From Mucilaginibacter gilvus (lineage in GTDB: Bacteria; Bacteroidota; Bacteroidia; Sphingobacteriales; Sphingobacteriaceae), in assembly GCF_004054195.1 (NCBI RefSeq), contig NZ_SBIW01000008.1:1-64000 (forward strand): DNA of 64,000 bases. The letters run 5' to 3'. Below are positions 27,462-35,897 of this stretch, one piece after another. A program made the position numbers and the translations under genes. Position 1 is the first letter of the stretch, and every line of letters starts with the position of its first letter. The notes beneath the pieces were generated by a model. It searched no databases. It was not told the origin of the DNA and was given only the letters and a program-made list of their open reading frames with translations.

Positions 27462-27971
27462 TTAAACGCCGCCGTGTTTTTGCGATACCAGTTTTTCTAC
27501 CGGGTAGCCCATAGCTTTGCATCTGGCAACCAGTTCGTCGTAAGTTTTTTTGCTGATGGATGGCTTGCGACTCATAATAAAGAGGAATTTATGATCGGGG
27601 TGGCCAACTACCACGTAAGAATAATCGTCGGCGAGATCTATCACCCAGTAATCTACCTTAAAGGGCCACAGGAACTGGGCTTTCATTTCGGCGTTATTAG
27701 TACCCTCTACCTGGAACAGCTTTGATTTTACGCTCTTATCGCTGCCGTCGTCTTTTTTGCATTTAGTAACAACATCATAATAGGCCTTCCCTGCATTCCA
27801 GGTGTAGGTAGTTGTGGTTTCCCTACTGCCTTTGTCAAACATGGTAGGGATAGAGTACAGCGAGTACCAGGTGCCTGCAAAACGTTTCAGATCTACTTGA
27901 GCAACCGGCTTATTGGGGATGCCGGTAATAGTTGTAAATAGGATGAGGGCTATGGCATATATCGTTTTCAT
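27462..27971 (-). CDS. Lipocalin family protein (Blc-like), secreted
   Basis: A 169-residue protein with a signal peptide (MKTIYAIALILFTTITG) and the lipocalin structural region GxW in KRFAGTWYSLYSIP, followed by YTWNAGKAYYDVVTKC and a TDLADDYSYVVVGHP-like strand pair with YKFLFIMSR equivalents (HKFLFIMSRKPS). Bacterial Blc proteins bind lipids at the envelope. No lipobox is visible, so it is probably periplasmic. Monocistronic. Confidence 0.85.
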   Translation of the reverse strand: MKTIYAIALILFTTITGIPNKPVAQVDLKRFAGTWYSLYSIPTMFDKGSRETTTTYTWNAGKAYYDVVTKCKKDDGSDKSVKSKLFQVEGTNNAEMKAQFLWPFKVDYWVIDLADDYSYVVVGHPDHKFLFIMSRKPSISKKTYDELVARCKAMGYPVEKLVSQKHGGV

Positions 27972-28131
27972 ACTTATAAAAACGAAGTTGCGGAAAGGGC
28001 GGTTTTATTGCGACGGTTTAATTTTACGGAAAGGGATGGCATACGGCGAGAAAATCCGGCCATGGAAGGGAAATAACCGGGACCATAGCGCATAAAAAAT
28101 CACGCCACCAAAATGTATGAAAGCGTGCAAA

Positions 28132-28174
28132 TAAAAACATTAGCAAAGCACTGGTTGAAACAGCGCTTTGCTAA
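28132..28174 (-). terminator. Terminator after the RRM protein gene
   Basis: Minus strand TTAGCAAAGC and GCTTTGCTAA form a 10-bp stem, followed by TGTTTTTAT. Confidence 0.8.
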
Positions 28175-28187
28175 AATCTTTACAGAA

Positions 28188-28601
28188 CTACCAACGGCTA
28201 CCGCCGCCGCCGCCGCCTCTGCTATCTTTTGAGTAGCCGCCGCCACCGCCGCTACCGCCACCTCTACTGTCTCTTGAGTAGCCACCGCCACCGCCGCCAC
28301 GGTTACCACCGCCGCCGCCGTAACCGCCGCCGCCACCACCGCTTCTGCGGTCGCCCGGTTTTTTGTCTTCAGCCTGGCTAACCGCAATTGAGCGGCCGCT
28401 AACTTCAGAACCGTTTAGGCCAGAAATTGCTTTTTGAGCTGCTTCATCGTCAGACATTTCAACAAATCCGAAGCCTTTACTGCGGCCAGATTCTCTGTCA
28501 ATAATAATTTTAACGGTGGTTACTTCACCATAAGCTTCAAAAAGCTCTTTTAAATCTGCTTCCTCTAAAGAGTAAGGAAGGCTTCCTACGAATATGTTCA
28601 T
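28188..28601 (-). CDS. Glycine-rich RNA-binding protein with one RRM domain
   Basis: A 137-residue protein from ATG 28601 (the codon before it is a TTG and is not needed). Residues 1-~78 form an RRM with RNP2 (IFVGSLPY) and RNP1 (SKGFGFVEM). The remaining ~55 residues are a low-complexity Gly-rich tail punctuated by aromatic/charged steps (GGGGYSRDSRGGG, GGGGYSKDSRGGG). The layout is like plant and cyanobacterial cold-induced RNA-binding proteins, and such proteins are common in Bacteroidota. It probably acts as an RNA chaperone. Confidence 0.92.
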   Translation of the reverse strand: MNIFVGSLPYSLEEADLKELFEAYGEVTTVKIIIDRESGRSKGFGFVEMSDDEAAQKAISGLNGSEVSGRSIAVSQAEDKKPGDRRSGGGGGGYGGGGGNRGGGGGGYSRDSRGGGSGGGGGYSKDSRGGGGGGSRW

Positions 28602-28657
28602 CAAAAAATTAGTTTAGTAATGATCAGTTTTTCTTCCTGTCATTTTATTGTTTACAC

Positions 28658-28665
28658 CAAATATA
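28658..28665 (-). promoter_or_regulatory. -7 box of the RRM protein gene
   Basis: Minus-strand TATATTTG fits TAnnTTTG. A TTG lies 22 nt upstream (28690-28688), slightly long. The predicted leader is about 50 nt. Confidence 0.5.
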
Positions 28666-28747
28666 GAATAGATATTAATCACTTGTACAATAATTTATCA
28701 AACTACTGGCTTTATTTTATTAAAAAGCGCTATTTATGGCTGTTTTC

Positions 28748-29200
28748 TCAAAAAACAGAGCTGATGGAGTAGCTTTTGCCGTTTAAGTTAAATTCCTGGC
28801 CCCCGGTTTTGCCTTTTAATTTAAGGCCAATTGGCGAAGCCGGCGACACCGCGAAGTAGTTTTTGCCATCCAGCAGTAGGTTGCCGGCGCTTATGGCGAT
28901 GTAAAAGTCTCCGTTATTGGTAGTTACAAGGCTGCCGGTATCGACAGTGGCAGATGCGCCATTAAAACTTACCTGGTTTAACGCCACCATTAGTTTGTTG
29001 GCCTCGTTCAATTGGGCCAGGTTGCGGTTAGTTTCCTGCTGGGCCATTTCGCGCCCTGTTTCATATTTGTCGCCGGCGCTGCTTTTGGTATCGTTGTTGG
29101 CGGCTTGTTGTGCTTCGGCTATGGCCTGTTCGGCGGCTTGCATGCGGCCTTTTACATAGGCAACACATAACGCGTGCAGCTTCTCCTTTATATCGCTCAT
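28748..29200 (-). CDS. GreA/GreB C-terminal-domain-like protein
   Basis: A 150-residue protein. The N-terminal half is helical and charged (KLHALCVAYVKGRMQAAEQA, KYETGREMAQQETNRNLAQL) and could form the coiled coil that enters the RNA polymerase secondary channel. The C-terminal half has the FKBP-like Gre element YFAVSPASPIGLKLKGKTGG. Gre factors rescue backtracked polymerase, but the acidic tip pair of GreA/B is not obvious here, so this may be a non-cleaving relative. Monocistronic. Confidence 0.65.
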   Translation of the reverse strand: MSDIKEKLHALCVAYVKGRMQAAEQAIAEAQQAANNDTKSSAGDKYETGREMAQQETNRNLAQLNEANKLMVALNQVSFNGASATVDTGSLVTTNNGDFYIAISAGNLLLDGKNYFAVSPASPIGLKLKGKTGGQEFNLNGKSYSISSVF

Positions 29201-29261
29201 GTTGGTTATCCTGAAAAAACGAAGATGCTAAATAAAACCGCAATCAAAACGGCTTAAAAAA

Positions 29262-29345
29262 TAAAAGCCCCCGTGCACTCGCTGCCGGGGACTTTCAACC
29301 TAAACCTTATCACAATTATAAGTGCGGATGCACTTACGCTGTTTT
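29262..29345 (-). ncRNA. Candidate small RNA ending in a strong orphan terminator
   Basis: On the minus strand a hairpin TAAGTGC-ATCC-GCACTTA (29336-29319) is followed by a second, GTCCCCG...CGGGGGC (29294-29266), and then TTTTATTTTTT. The second is a good intrinsic terminator, but no minus-strand gene ends here; the nearest upstream one, CapA, ends 800 bp away. The 5' end is not defined and no clear TAnnTTTG box was found, so this is only a candidate. Confidence 0.35.
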
Positions 29346-29515
29346 AAACGAAATGTATTGCCCAAATGTTGTGTAAAGCCATCTCAAATTACTTGCAAAT
29401 GATAAAATCTTTTAAATTTTTAGTCCTCCGGCCAAACAATCGGGCAAAAAAAATATTATCTGCATTGTTGCGTTTGACATTTTGCCGCGTAATGGAAGAT
29501 ACATAACCAGGACAC

Positions 29516-29626
29516 ATGATCAGGCATATTAAACAAAGTGCTTTAAAAGGATATACATTTACATTAATACTGCTTTCTATTCTGCTGATATTGATGGGGC
29601 TTTTTGCTGTGGTGCCATTAAGATAA
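29516..29626 (+). CDS. Small hydrophobic protein, 36 aa
   Basis: ATG 29516 opens a 36-codon frame: a basic N-terminus (MIRHIKQSALKGY), then a single transmembrane helix (LILLSILLILMGLFAVV) and PLR at the end. AGGA lies 6 nt upstream. The positive-inside layout is what a small inner-membrane protein would have, and the surrounding 600 bp is otherwise empty. No homologue recalled. Confidence 0.4.
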   Translation: MIRHIKQSALKGYTFTLILLSILLILMGLFAVVPLR

Positions 29627-29917
29627 ATTGGGCTTTATCTATTACGCGAATTTGCTTGCTTTTAAATTCGCGGGCTTGGCATATTTCTACCCTAATTCTA
29701 ACCCGGCTTTTCTGCAGCCCAAGCCTTTCCTTTAGTTTCTTACCAGAACAATATTAAGCAGGGGCTGATATCTGCTTCAATTTTTGCCCTAAATACAAAA
29801 CTATAGCAATAAGCATTGCCGGGCGTTGCTCTTTTAGCCGGGTAGCCAAAACAAACCACCACCAATTTGGTTAATAGCTGTACATATTTTATACACAAAC
29901 TTAACCTGTTAAAAAAA

Positions 29918-30103
29918 ATGAATTTAAAACGCACTTTCGGAGCCGTACTTACCGTGCTCGGCATCGCCGGCCTTATTTGGACCGGTATTGAAATTATTAA
30001 CCATACTGGTGCTGCAACTACCTTAATTGTTATCGGCATTATATCTGTACTGTTTTTCTCTACGGGGATCAGCCTGGTACGCAATACTAAAGACGAAGCT
30101 TAA
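29918..30103 (+). CDS. Small membrane protein, 61 aa
   Basis: From ATG 29918 (preceded by an A-run) the frame encodes MNLKRTFGAVLTVLGIAGLI, a second transmembrane helix LIVIGIISVLFFSTGISLV and a short charged tail (RNTKDEA): a two-helix inner-membrane protein of a type often seen in Sphingobacteriaceae. The stop overlaps the convergent CapA stop by 4 nt. Function unknown. Confidence 0.72.
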   Translation: MNLKRTFGAVLTVLGIAGLIWTGIEIINHTGAATTLIVIGIISVLFFSTGISLVRNTKDEA

Positions 30104-31227
30104 TTTAAGGCAGCGGGCATAATTGCCCCGGTTTCGGAAATGATTAAACCCGAAGCTTCAAAATCGTTTTCGGTAAGCGTTTTGATACGACGGGAGGCGC
30201 GGTTAAGCGTATCGCGAAGCAGGCCTTTGTCGTGCGATTGCTTATAGGATACTATTTGGCCACGTAAAAACTGGCCTTTTTTGTTGATGCGCAATTTTAA
30301 CATAGGGGCTAGTCCGCAAATACCGGCCACGCTTACGCTTCGGTAGGTGCAAAAGTTACCGAGGCTGTAAGCGATCAGCCTGTTTTTATATAATTCCAGT
30401 GCACGACTTACGTGCGGGCCGTTTCCTAAAATGACATCGGCACCGGCATCAATTGCAGCGTGTGCAAATGCATTTACGTTGCCCCGCCGTTCGCCGTTGT
30501 AGAATTCGGACACACAGGGTACATGCTCAAAAGCAACACCTTCGCCACCGCCATGGAACGATACGATCACCACATCGCTCTGCCGCTTTAACTTTTGTAT
30601 AATAACTGTTGCAGCTTTAATATCCAGCAACGATACTGTTTGGCTGTTAGGCGAAAACGCGCAAAACCCATATCTCACACCATTTAAGGTGAAGGCTTTT
30701 GTTGGAGATGTTTTTAACCCGGCGTAATGGATACCCAGGCTATCTAATATCTTTACTGTATTCACACGCCCCTTCAACCCAAAATCGTTACTGTGATTGT
30801 TGGCCACGCTTAAAATATCAAAACCGGCGTCTTTAAAAATACCGCCATAATGCTCGGGCATTTTAAACAGGTAGGGCTTGCTACGGAACCTCAATTTCAT
30901 AGCAGCAGGGGCGCCGCTATCTATGAGCGCGCCTTCCAGGTTGCCAAAGGCTATATCGGCTTCGCGCAGATCTTTCAGGGCATATTTAAAGCTATTCTTT
31001 CCGCTATCGGGCGGTAAATTGTTAATGTTTGGGTAAGCGGTACCCAGCATTATATCGCCAACGGCAGCAATATTAATGGCAGTATCTGCAGGCGAAGCGA
31101 TAGTTTCAACCGCGACGGGTTCTGCTGCCGGTTCCGTTTTGGCAGGCCGGTGTGCAGTGGGATTGTTGCAGCCCACAAACAGGAGGATTGAGCAAAAAAG
31201 CAAAATGAGTGTTAAGCCTAATTTCAT
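30100..31227 (-). CDS. CapA-family lipoprotein (metallophosphatase-fold)
   Basis: A 375-residue lipoprotein: lipobox LLFVGC near residues 15-20, then the CapA/PGA-synthesis fold with AAVGDIMLG, SVANNHSNDFG, VIVSFHGGGE and GADVILGNGPHV...AYSLGNF. CapA proteins take part in poly-gamma-glutamate export in Bacillus, but lone homologues in Gram-negatives have unknown roles and no capBC genes are near. It sits just downstream of the NlpC/P60 gene on the same strand with a terminator between. Confidence 0.88.
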   Translation of the reverse strand: MKLGLTLILLFCSILLFVGCNNPTAHRPAKTEPAAEPVAVETIASPADTAINIAAVGDIMLGTAYPNINNLPPDSGKNSFKYALKDLREADIAFGNLEGALIDSGAPAAMKLRFRSKPYLFKMPEHYGGIFKDAGFDILSVANNHSNDFGLKGRVNTVKILDSLGIHYAGLKTSPTKAFTLNGVRYGFCAFSPNSQTVSLLDIKAATVIIQKLKRQSDVVIVSFHGGGEGVAFEHVPCVSEFYNGERRGNVNAFAHAAIDAGADVILGNGPHVSRALELYKNRLIAYSLGNFCTYRSVSVAGICGLAPMLKLRINKKGQFLRGQIVSYKQSHDKGLLRDTLNRASRRIKTLTENDFEASGLIISETGAIMPAALN

Positions 31228-31230
31228 GGC

Positions 31231-31264
31231 AAAAAAAATCCCTCCATATTAGGATGGAAGGATT
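31231..31264 (-). terminator. Terminator after the NlpC/P60 gene
   Basis: Minus strand AATCCTTCCAT and ATGGAGGGATT (one wobble), followed by eight T residues. Lies directly before the CapA ATG. Confidence 0.8.
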
Positions 31265-31291
31265 GGGGAATTATAAATAATTTAGGTTTAA

Positions 31292-31873
31292 TCAATTATT
31301 ATCTGGTCCGGGCTGGTCCGCGCTGCTGCTGGTCAGTTCGTTTTTAAACGACTCCAACATACGACCGCCTTTGTAAAAATAGCGACTGTAGTAAGCATCA
31401 TCGAGGCTGCTGATAGCTACACCGCGAGATGAAGCGTGAGCGAACCTGTTATTGCCTAAGTAGATGCCAACATGCGAAATGCTGCGGCTGTGTATTTTAA
31501 AGAAAACCAGGTCGCCTTCTTTCAAATCATCTTTACCCACCGGGTTAACCATACTAAAGATGTCGCGTGAGTTGCGGCGAATAGCTAAGTTAAACACATC
31601 GCTATACAATTGCTTGGTAAATGCTGAGCAATCTATTCCTTTTCTTGAGCTGCCGCCAAAACGGTAAGGAGTACCAATCCAATCGTGCACGAAATTAAAA
31701 AGTTTCATGTTTGACGTAGCCGATAAGGCCACGCCCATAATTTGTGAAAGATAATCTTTGGCTAATGACTCCTGATCGTCAGATTCTACAGATGGAGTTG
31801 GAACACTTTTTGTTTGAGCCTGTGCGGCTAAAACGCTCATAAATAATGCAATAGCAAGTGCGAATTTCTTCAT
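31292..31873 (-). CDS. NlpC/P60 (C40) cell-wall peptidase
   Basis: A 193-residue secreted endopeptidase: signal peptide MKKFALAIALFMSVLAAQAQ, a ~60-residue linker, then the NlpC/P60 domain with catalytic Cys in RKGIDCSAFTKQLY and His in ISHVGIYLGNNRFAHAS. It cleaves peptidoglycan stem peptides (gamma-D-Glu-diaminopimelate type). Normal size for Spr-like members. The -7-like TACATTTG lies upstream. Confidence 0.9.
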   Translation of the reverse strand: MKKFALAIALFMSVLAAQAQTKSVPTPSVESDDQESLAKDYLSQIMGVALSATSNMKLFNFVHDWIGTPYRFGGSSRKGIDCSAFTKQLYSDVFNLAIRRNSRDIFSMVNPVGKDDLKEGDLVFFKIHSRSISHVGIYLGNNRFAHASSRGVAISSLDDAYYSRYFYKGGRMLESFKNELTSSSADQPGPDNN

Positions 31874-32602
31874 TTAATTTGGTTTTTTGTTGAATTAGGG
31901 CAACAAATGTATATTAAATTGGACGTTGTGTCTATTGTTAGATACAAAACTATACAAATAATCTACACCTCCAAATAAATTATGAAATATTTTTCATGTT
32001 CGTTACGGTGAAAAATATTAACCAATGTTAATAAAGTTATCGTTGAAGTAAATATTTATAGGCCCATTAAATAGTTAACCAACTAATTTTCAATGGCTAA
32101 TATTTTTTCCTTTTAAAGCATGCCAAAAGTGTAAACTGTGGAAAAAAATCAAATTTTGAATTTTTTCGCGACTACCAAATAAGGTCGATCTGCGATTTTT
32201 ACAACACAACAGATGTGGATTCCGATGAGTTGTATAGCGCCTGGCGTTGATGTTACGACAGTTGGGTGTACTGTTAAAACGTTTGCGTTTTTTCCAAAAT
32301 TTTTATGCAGTTAGATAGTCACCAGGCAACCGATAGTCTTCAAACAAGCGAACATCTGCGCAATAACGGCAGGAAGGGCATTTTTACAGGTAAAAGCCAT
32401 CTACCATAATTAATCAAACAGCGAAAAGATTATTGCGGGAAAGTAATATATTGCATTGCGGCAAAGCGTATTAATTACACACTATCCAAATGATATTCTG
32501 CTTTTGCCGAAATCGGCGTTTTTGAGGTAGAAAGGTTACTTTCATGTTAAATAAATCTTTACAACAAATTCGTTGCAGTTTCGGTTATTTGCGAGATATA
32601 AT
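31874..32602. other. Long AT-rich intergenic region before pdhA
   Basis: About 730 bp between divergent genes. It holds the NlpC/P60 promoter side (TACATTTG on the minus strand) and the pdhA promoter. A 34-codon frame (32305-32409) is not convincing. No tRNA or strong terminator was seen. The length suggests complex regulation of pdhA or lost genes. Confidence 0.45.
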
Positions 32603-32610
32603 TAGATTTG
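32603..32610 (+). promoter_or_regulatory. -7 box of the pdhA promoter
   Basis: TAGATTTG fits TAnnTTTG, 28 nt before the pdhA ATG; the -33 position has TTC rather than TTG. Confidence 0.45.
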
Positions 32611-32638
32611 CACATTCTCTAAGAATTGTTTTTATCAA

Positions 32639-33634
32639 ATGAGTTCAATCGAAATAACGAAAGACACCTACCTGATGTGGTATGAGTCCATGCTCCTGAT
32701 GCGTAAGTTTGAAGAAAAAACTGGTCAATTATATGGCCAGCAAAAAATACGCGGATTTTGTCACCTGTATATTGGGCAGGAAGCAGTGTTGGCCGGCGCC
32801 ATGTCGGTTATGCGCCACGAAGACAGTATGATAACTGCCTACCGCGACCACGCGCACGCTTTGGCAAAAGGTACGCACCCAAACGCTATTATGGCCGAGA
32901 TGTATGGTAAAGCAACCGGCTGCTCAAAAGGCAAAGGCGGCTCGATGCACATGTTCGACAAAGAAAACCATTTTTATGGCGGGCATGGTATTGTAGGCGG
33001 CCAGATCCCTATGGGTGCAGGTGTAGCTTTTGCTGAAAAGTATAAAGGTACCGATAACGTAAACATTGCCTATATGGGCGATGGTGCTGTACGCCAGGGT
33101 GCATTAACCGAAACCTTTAATATGGCCGCGCTGTGGAAACTCCCGGTAATTTTTGTTTGCGAAAACAATGGTTACGCCATGGGTACATCTGTAGAGCGTA
33201 CTACCATACAAACAGATATCTATAAATTAGGCTTGCCTTACGGTATCCCTTCATCTCCTGTTGATGGGATGGACCCGGTTGCAGTGCATAACGCTATGGA
33301 CGAGGCTATCTCACGTGCACGCCGCGGCGAAGGCCCAACCTTCCTGGAAATGCGTACGTACCGTTTCAAGGGCCACTCGATGAGCGATCCGCAAAAATAC
33401 CGTACCAAAGAAGAGTTGGAAAGCTACAAGGCAAAAGACCCTATTGAAGTGGTAAAACTTGCTATACAAAAAGAAGGCTACGCCAACGACCAATGGTTTG
33501 AAGAAATTGAAGCCAAAATAAAAGCACAGGTAGACGAAGCGGTGAAATTTGCCGAAGAGTCGCCATGGCCTGAGGCATCGGAACTTTATACCGATGTTTA
33601 CGTGCAGCAGGACTACCCTTACATTCGCGACTAA
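32639..33634 (+). CDS. pdhA: Pyruvate dehydrogenase E1 component, alpha subunit
   Basis: A 331-residue thiamine-diphosphate-dependent subunit. The ThDP motif is intact: GDGAVRQGALTETFNMAALW ending in ENN. Also present are the E1-alpha start RKFEEKTGQLYGQQKIRGFC, GKGGSMHMFD and the regulatory-loop region YRFKGHSMSDP. It decarboxylates pyruvate together with E1-beta, whose gene is absent here, as is usual in this phylum. 34 nt before the E2 gene. Confidence 0.95.
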   Translation: MSSIEITKDTYLMWYESMLLMRKFEEKTGQLYGQQKIRGFCHLYIGQEAVLAGAMSVMRHEDSMITAYRDHAHALAKGTHPNAIMAEMYGKATGCSKGKGGSMHMFDKENHFYGGHGIVGGQIPMGAGVAFAEKYKGTDNVNIAYMGDGAVRQGALTETFNMAALWKLPVIFVCENNGYAMGTSVERTTIQTDIYKLGLPYGIPSSPVDGMDPVAVHNAMDEAISRARRGEGPTFLEMRTYRFKGHSMSDPQKYRTKEELESYKAKDPIEVVKLAIQKEGYANDQWFEEIEAKIKAQVDEAVKFAEESPWPEASELYTDVYVQQDYPYIRD

Positions 33635-33668
33635 TTATTATACCTAAAATATTAACAACAAACAGTAT

Positions 33669-35411
33669 ATGGCTGAAGTAGTTAAAATGCCCAAAATGAG
33701 CGATACCATGACCGAAGGGGTATTGGCAAAATGGCATAAAAAAGTTGGCGACAAGGTGAAATCGGGCGATGTTTTAGCCGAGATAGAAACCGATAAAGCC
33801 ACTATGGATTTTGAATCGTACCAGGACGGCACCGTGCTTTACATTGGTGTTGAAGAAGGTAACGCTGTACCTGTTGATGCTGTTATAGCTGTATTGGGGA
33901 AAGAAGGCGAAGACTATAAAGCACTGTTAGACGGAGCAGCATCTGCGCCGGCCGCACCTGCCGCCGAAGAAAAAGCGCCGGAAGCTGCTAAGCCGGAAGA
34001 AAAGCCTGCTACCGCTCCAGCACCTGCAGACGCGAAGCCAGCTGCTCCTGTGGAGGCAAAACCAAAACCAAAAGTAGATCTGTCAAGCATTCCGGCCGCC
34101 GTAATACGGATGCCATTGCTTAGCGATACCATGACCGAAGGAACTATTGAAAAATGGTACTTTAAAGTTGGCGATACCGTAAAGGCAGATGATTCCCTTG
34201 CTGACGTGGCAACCGATAAGGCCACCATGGAAGTTGTGGGCTACGAAGCCGGTACGCTGTTATATATAGGTGTTAAAGAAGGCGAAGCCGCCCTTGTTAA
34301 TGGCATTATAGCCATTGTAGGTAAAGCCGGTACCGATATTACCCCGTTATTGGATGGTGGTACTGAAGAAGTTGCAGCAGAAAGTGGTAGTGGCAGCGAG
34401 ACTGAAACTGAACCAGCTGCATCTGCTGATTCAACTGCAACCGCTACTGCAACTGCCTCATCTGGTTCTACCGAAGACGATAGCCGTGTAAAGGCATCGC
34501 CTTTAGCGCGTAAAATTGCAAAAGATAAAGGCATTAACCTTAACGATGTAAAAGGCAGCGCAGATGGCGGCCGCATTATTAAGAAAGATATAGAGAGCTT
34601 TACACCATCGGCTGCCGCGGCACCGCTGGCCCAGCCTGCTGCTGAGAGCGCTGCACCTGCCGCCGCTACATCAGCTCCGGCTGCTGCACCTGCGAAGGCA
34701 CCGGTTGTATTGCCAACCTTTACAGGCGAAGAGAAATTCAGCGAGCGCGCTGTTACGCAAATGCGTAAGGCCATTAGCCGCAGGTTATCAGAGAGCTTGT
34801 TCACCGCGCCGCATTTCTATGTTACCATGTCGATAGATATGGACCAGGCGATCATCGCCCGTGGTAAAATGAACGATGTTGCGCCGGTTAAGATCTCCTT
34901 TAACGATTTTGTATTGAAAGCCTGCGCCGTTGCCTTAAAACAACACCCTGCTATCAACTCATCGTTCCTGGGCGATAAGATCCGTACCAACGAGCATGTA
35001 CACATTGGCGTAGCCGTAGCGGTAGACGAAGGCCTGCTGGTACCGGTTATTAAATTTGCCGACGGTAAATCGCTTAGCCACATCTCACAAGAGGTAAAAG
35101 AGTTTGCCGGTAAAGCAAAAAGCAAAAAATTACAACCTGCCGAAATGGAAGGCTCTACCTTCACCATATCAAACCTTGGTATGTTTGGTGTTGACGAGTT
35201 CACCGCTATTATTAACACACCAAATGCATGTATCCTTGCGGTAAGCGGTATACAAGCGGTTCCGGTTGTTAAAAATGGCGCGGTAGTACCAGGCAATATA
35301 ATGAAGGTTACGCTAAGTGCAGATCACCGCGTGGTGGATGGCGCATCAGCTGCCGCATTCCTGCAAACACTAAAATCACTACTGGAAGAACCGGTGAGGA
35401 TGATGATATAA
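33669..35411 (+). CDS. pdhC: Dihydrolipoamide acetyltransferase (E2) of pyruvate dehydrogenase
   Basis: A 580-residue E2 with two lipoyl domains (lipoyl-lysines K43 and K184, each in a TDKATM context), Ala/Pro-rich linkers (~90-135 and ~245-275), a peripheral subunit-binding domain (KASPLARKIAKDKGINLNDV) and the catalytic core ending with DHRVVDGASAAAFL, where His and Asp are catalytic. It transfers acetyl groups to CoA. Same operon as pdhA. The stop is 33 nt before the duplicated T9SS-tail remnant, whose terminator may now end this transcript. Confidence 0.95.
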   Translation: MAEVVKMPKMSDTMTEGVLAKWHKKVGDKVKSGDVLAEIETDKATMDFESYQDGTVLYIGVEEGNAVPVDAVIAVLGKEGEDYKALLDGAASAPAAPAAEEKAPEAAKPEEKPATAPAPADAKPAAPVEAKPKPKVDLSSIPAAVIRMPLLSDTMTEGTIEKWYFKVGDTVKADDSLADVATDKATMEVVGYEAGTLLYIGVKEGEAALVNGIIAIVGKAGTDITPLLDGGTEEVAAESGSGSETETEPAASADSTATATATASSGSTEDDSRVKASPLARKIAKDKGINLNDVKGSADGGRIIKKDIESFTPSAAAAPLAQPAAESAAPAAATSAPAAAPAKAPVVLPTFTGEEKFSERAVTQMRKAISRRLSESLFTAPHFYVTMSIDMDQAIIARGKMNDVAPVKISFNDFVLKACAVALKQHPAINSSFLGDKIRTNEHVHIGVAVAVDEGLLVPVIKFADGKSLSHISQEVKEFAGKAKSKKLQPAEMEGSTFTISNLGMFGVDEFTAIINTPNACILAVSGIQAVPVVKNGAVVPGNIMKVTLSADHRVVDGASAAAFLQTLKSLLEEPVRMMI

Positions 35412-35444
35412 TTGATTTCGAATTTCGATCTCGGATTTAAAAGA

Positions 35445-35695
35445 GCGCTGGATATCAACGATCTGAATTTATCGTCCGAGTTTTTTACAGGTAAAGCCGC
35501 TTTAAGCCTTACCCTGGCGGCCAAAAATATTGCCGATGTAAATTAACCGACAGCGAAGGCAAAGCTCTTTGGAGCGATAAAGCCGCCGGCGTCAGTTTCC
35601 GCAAAAAAATAAACCTGCCCCGCAACAGGATTTGCTTTTTGACCGTAAAACAAAGCGCAAATGTTGCCGTGAAGCGGATTGTTAAAGAGAATTAA
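35445..35695 (+). pseudogene. Decayed duplicate of the T9SS-type C-terminal tail from the 55.6 kb gene
   Basis: Translating this stretch gives ALDINDLNLSSEFFTGKAAL onward, then, after a 1-nt deletion near 35541, LTDSEGKALWSDKAAG...INLPRN...FLTVKQSANVAVKRIVKEN and a stop. This is the C-terminal ~85 residues of the protein at 55627-56574; the first 33 residues match at 25 positions. No start codon or upstream domain remains. The similarity continues through the terminator to 35780. Confidence 0.85.
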
Positions 35696-35721
35696 ATAGC
35701 AACATATAGTTGCAGTGGCAG

Positions 35722-35766
35722 TATACAAAAGGCTCTTCGGATATTCCGGAGGGCCTTTTGTATATT
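35722..35766 (+). terminator. Terminator copied with the T9SS-tail remnant
   Basis: TATACAAAAGGCTCTTCGGA, a TATT loop and CCGGAGGGCCTTTTGTATA. Homologous to the terminator of the parent gene at 55573-55621. A ~19-nt insertion separates it from the remnant's stop relative to the parent. Confidence 0.85.
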
Positions 35767-35897
35767 TAGGGAATTTGCAACCTGCCAGGTTAGGCACGAG
35801 TAGCCTTTTCCCACAGCCAGCTCTTATAATGGCACTATATTGTGTTGCACCACAGCTTTACAATTTGTAATAACTTATTAAGAATGAAAAAAACTGC

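Noticed and set aside
32305..32409. 34-codon frame before pdhA
   Set aside because: No ribosome binding site and no hydrophobic or known motif; too short to support.
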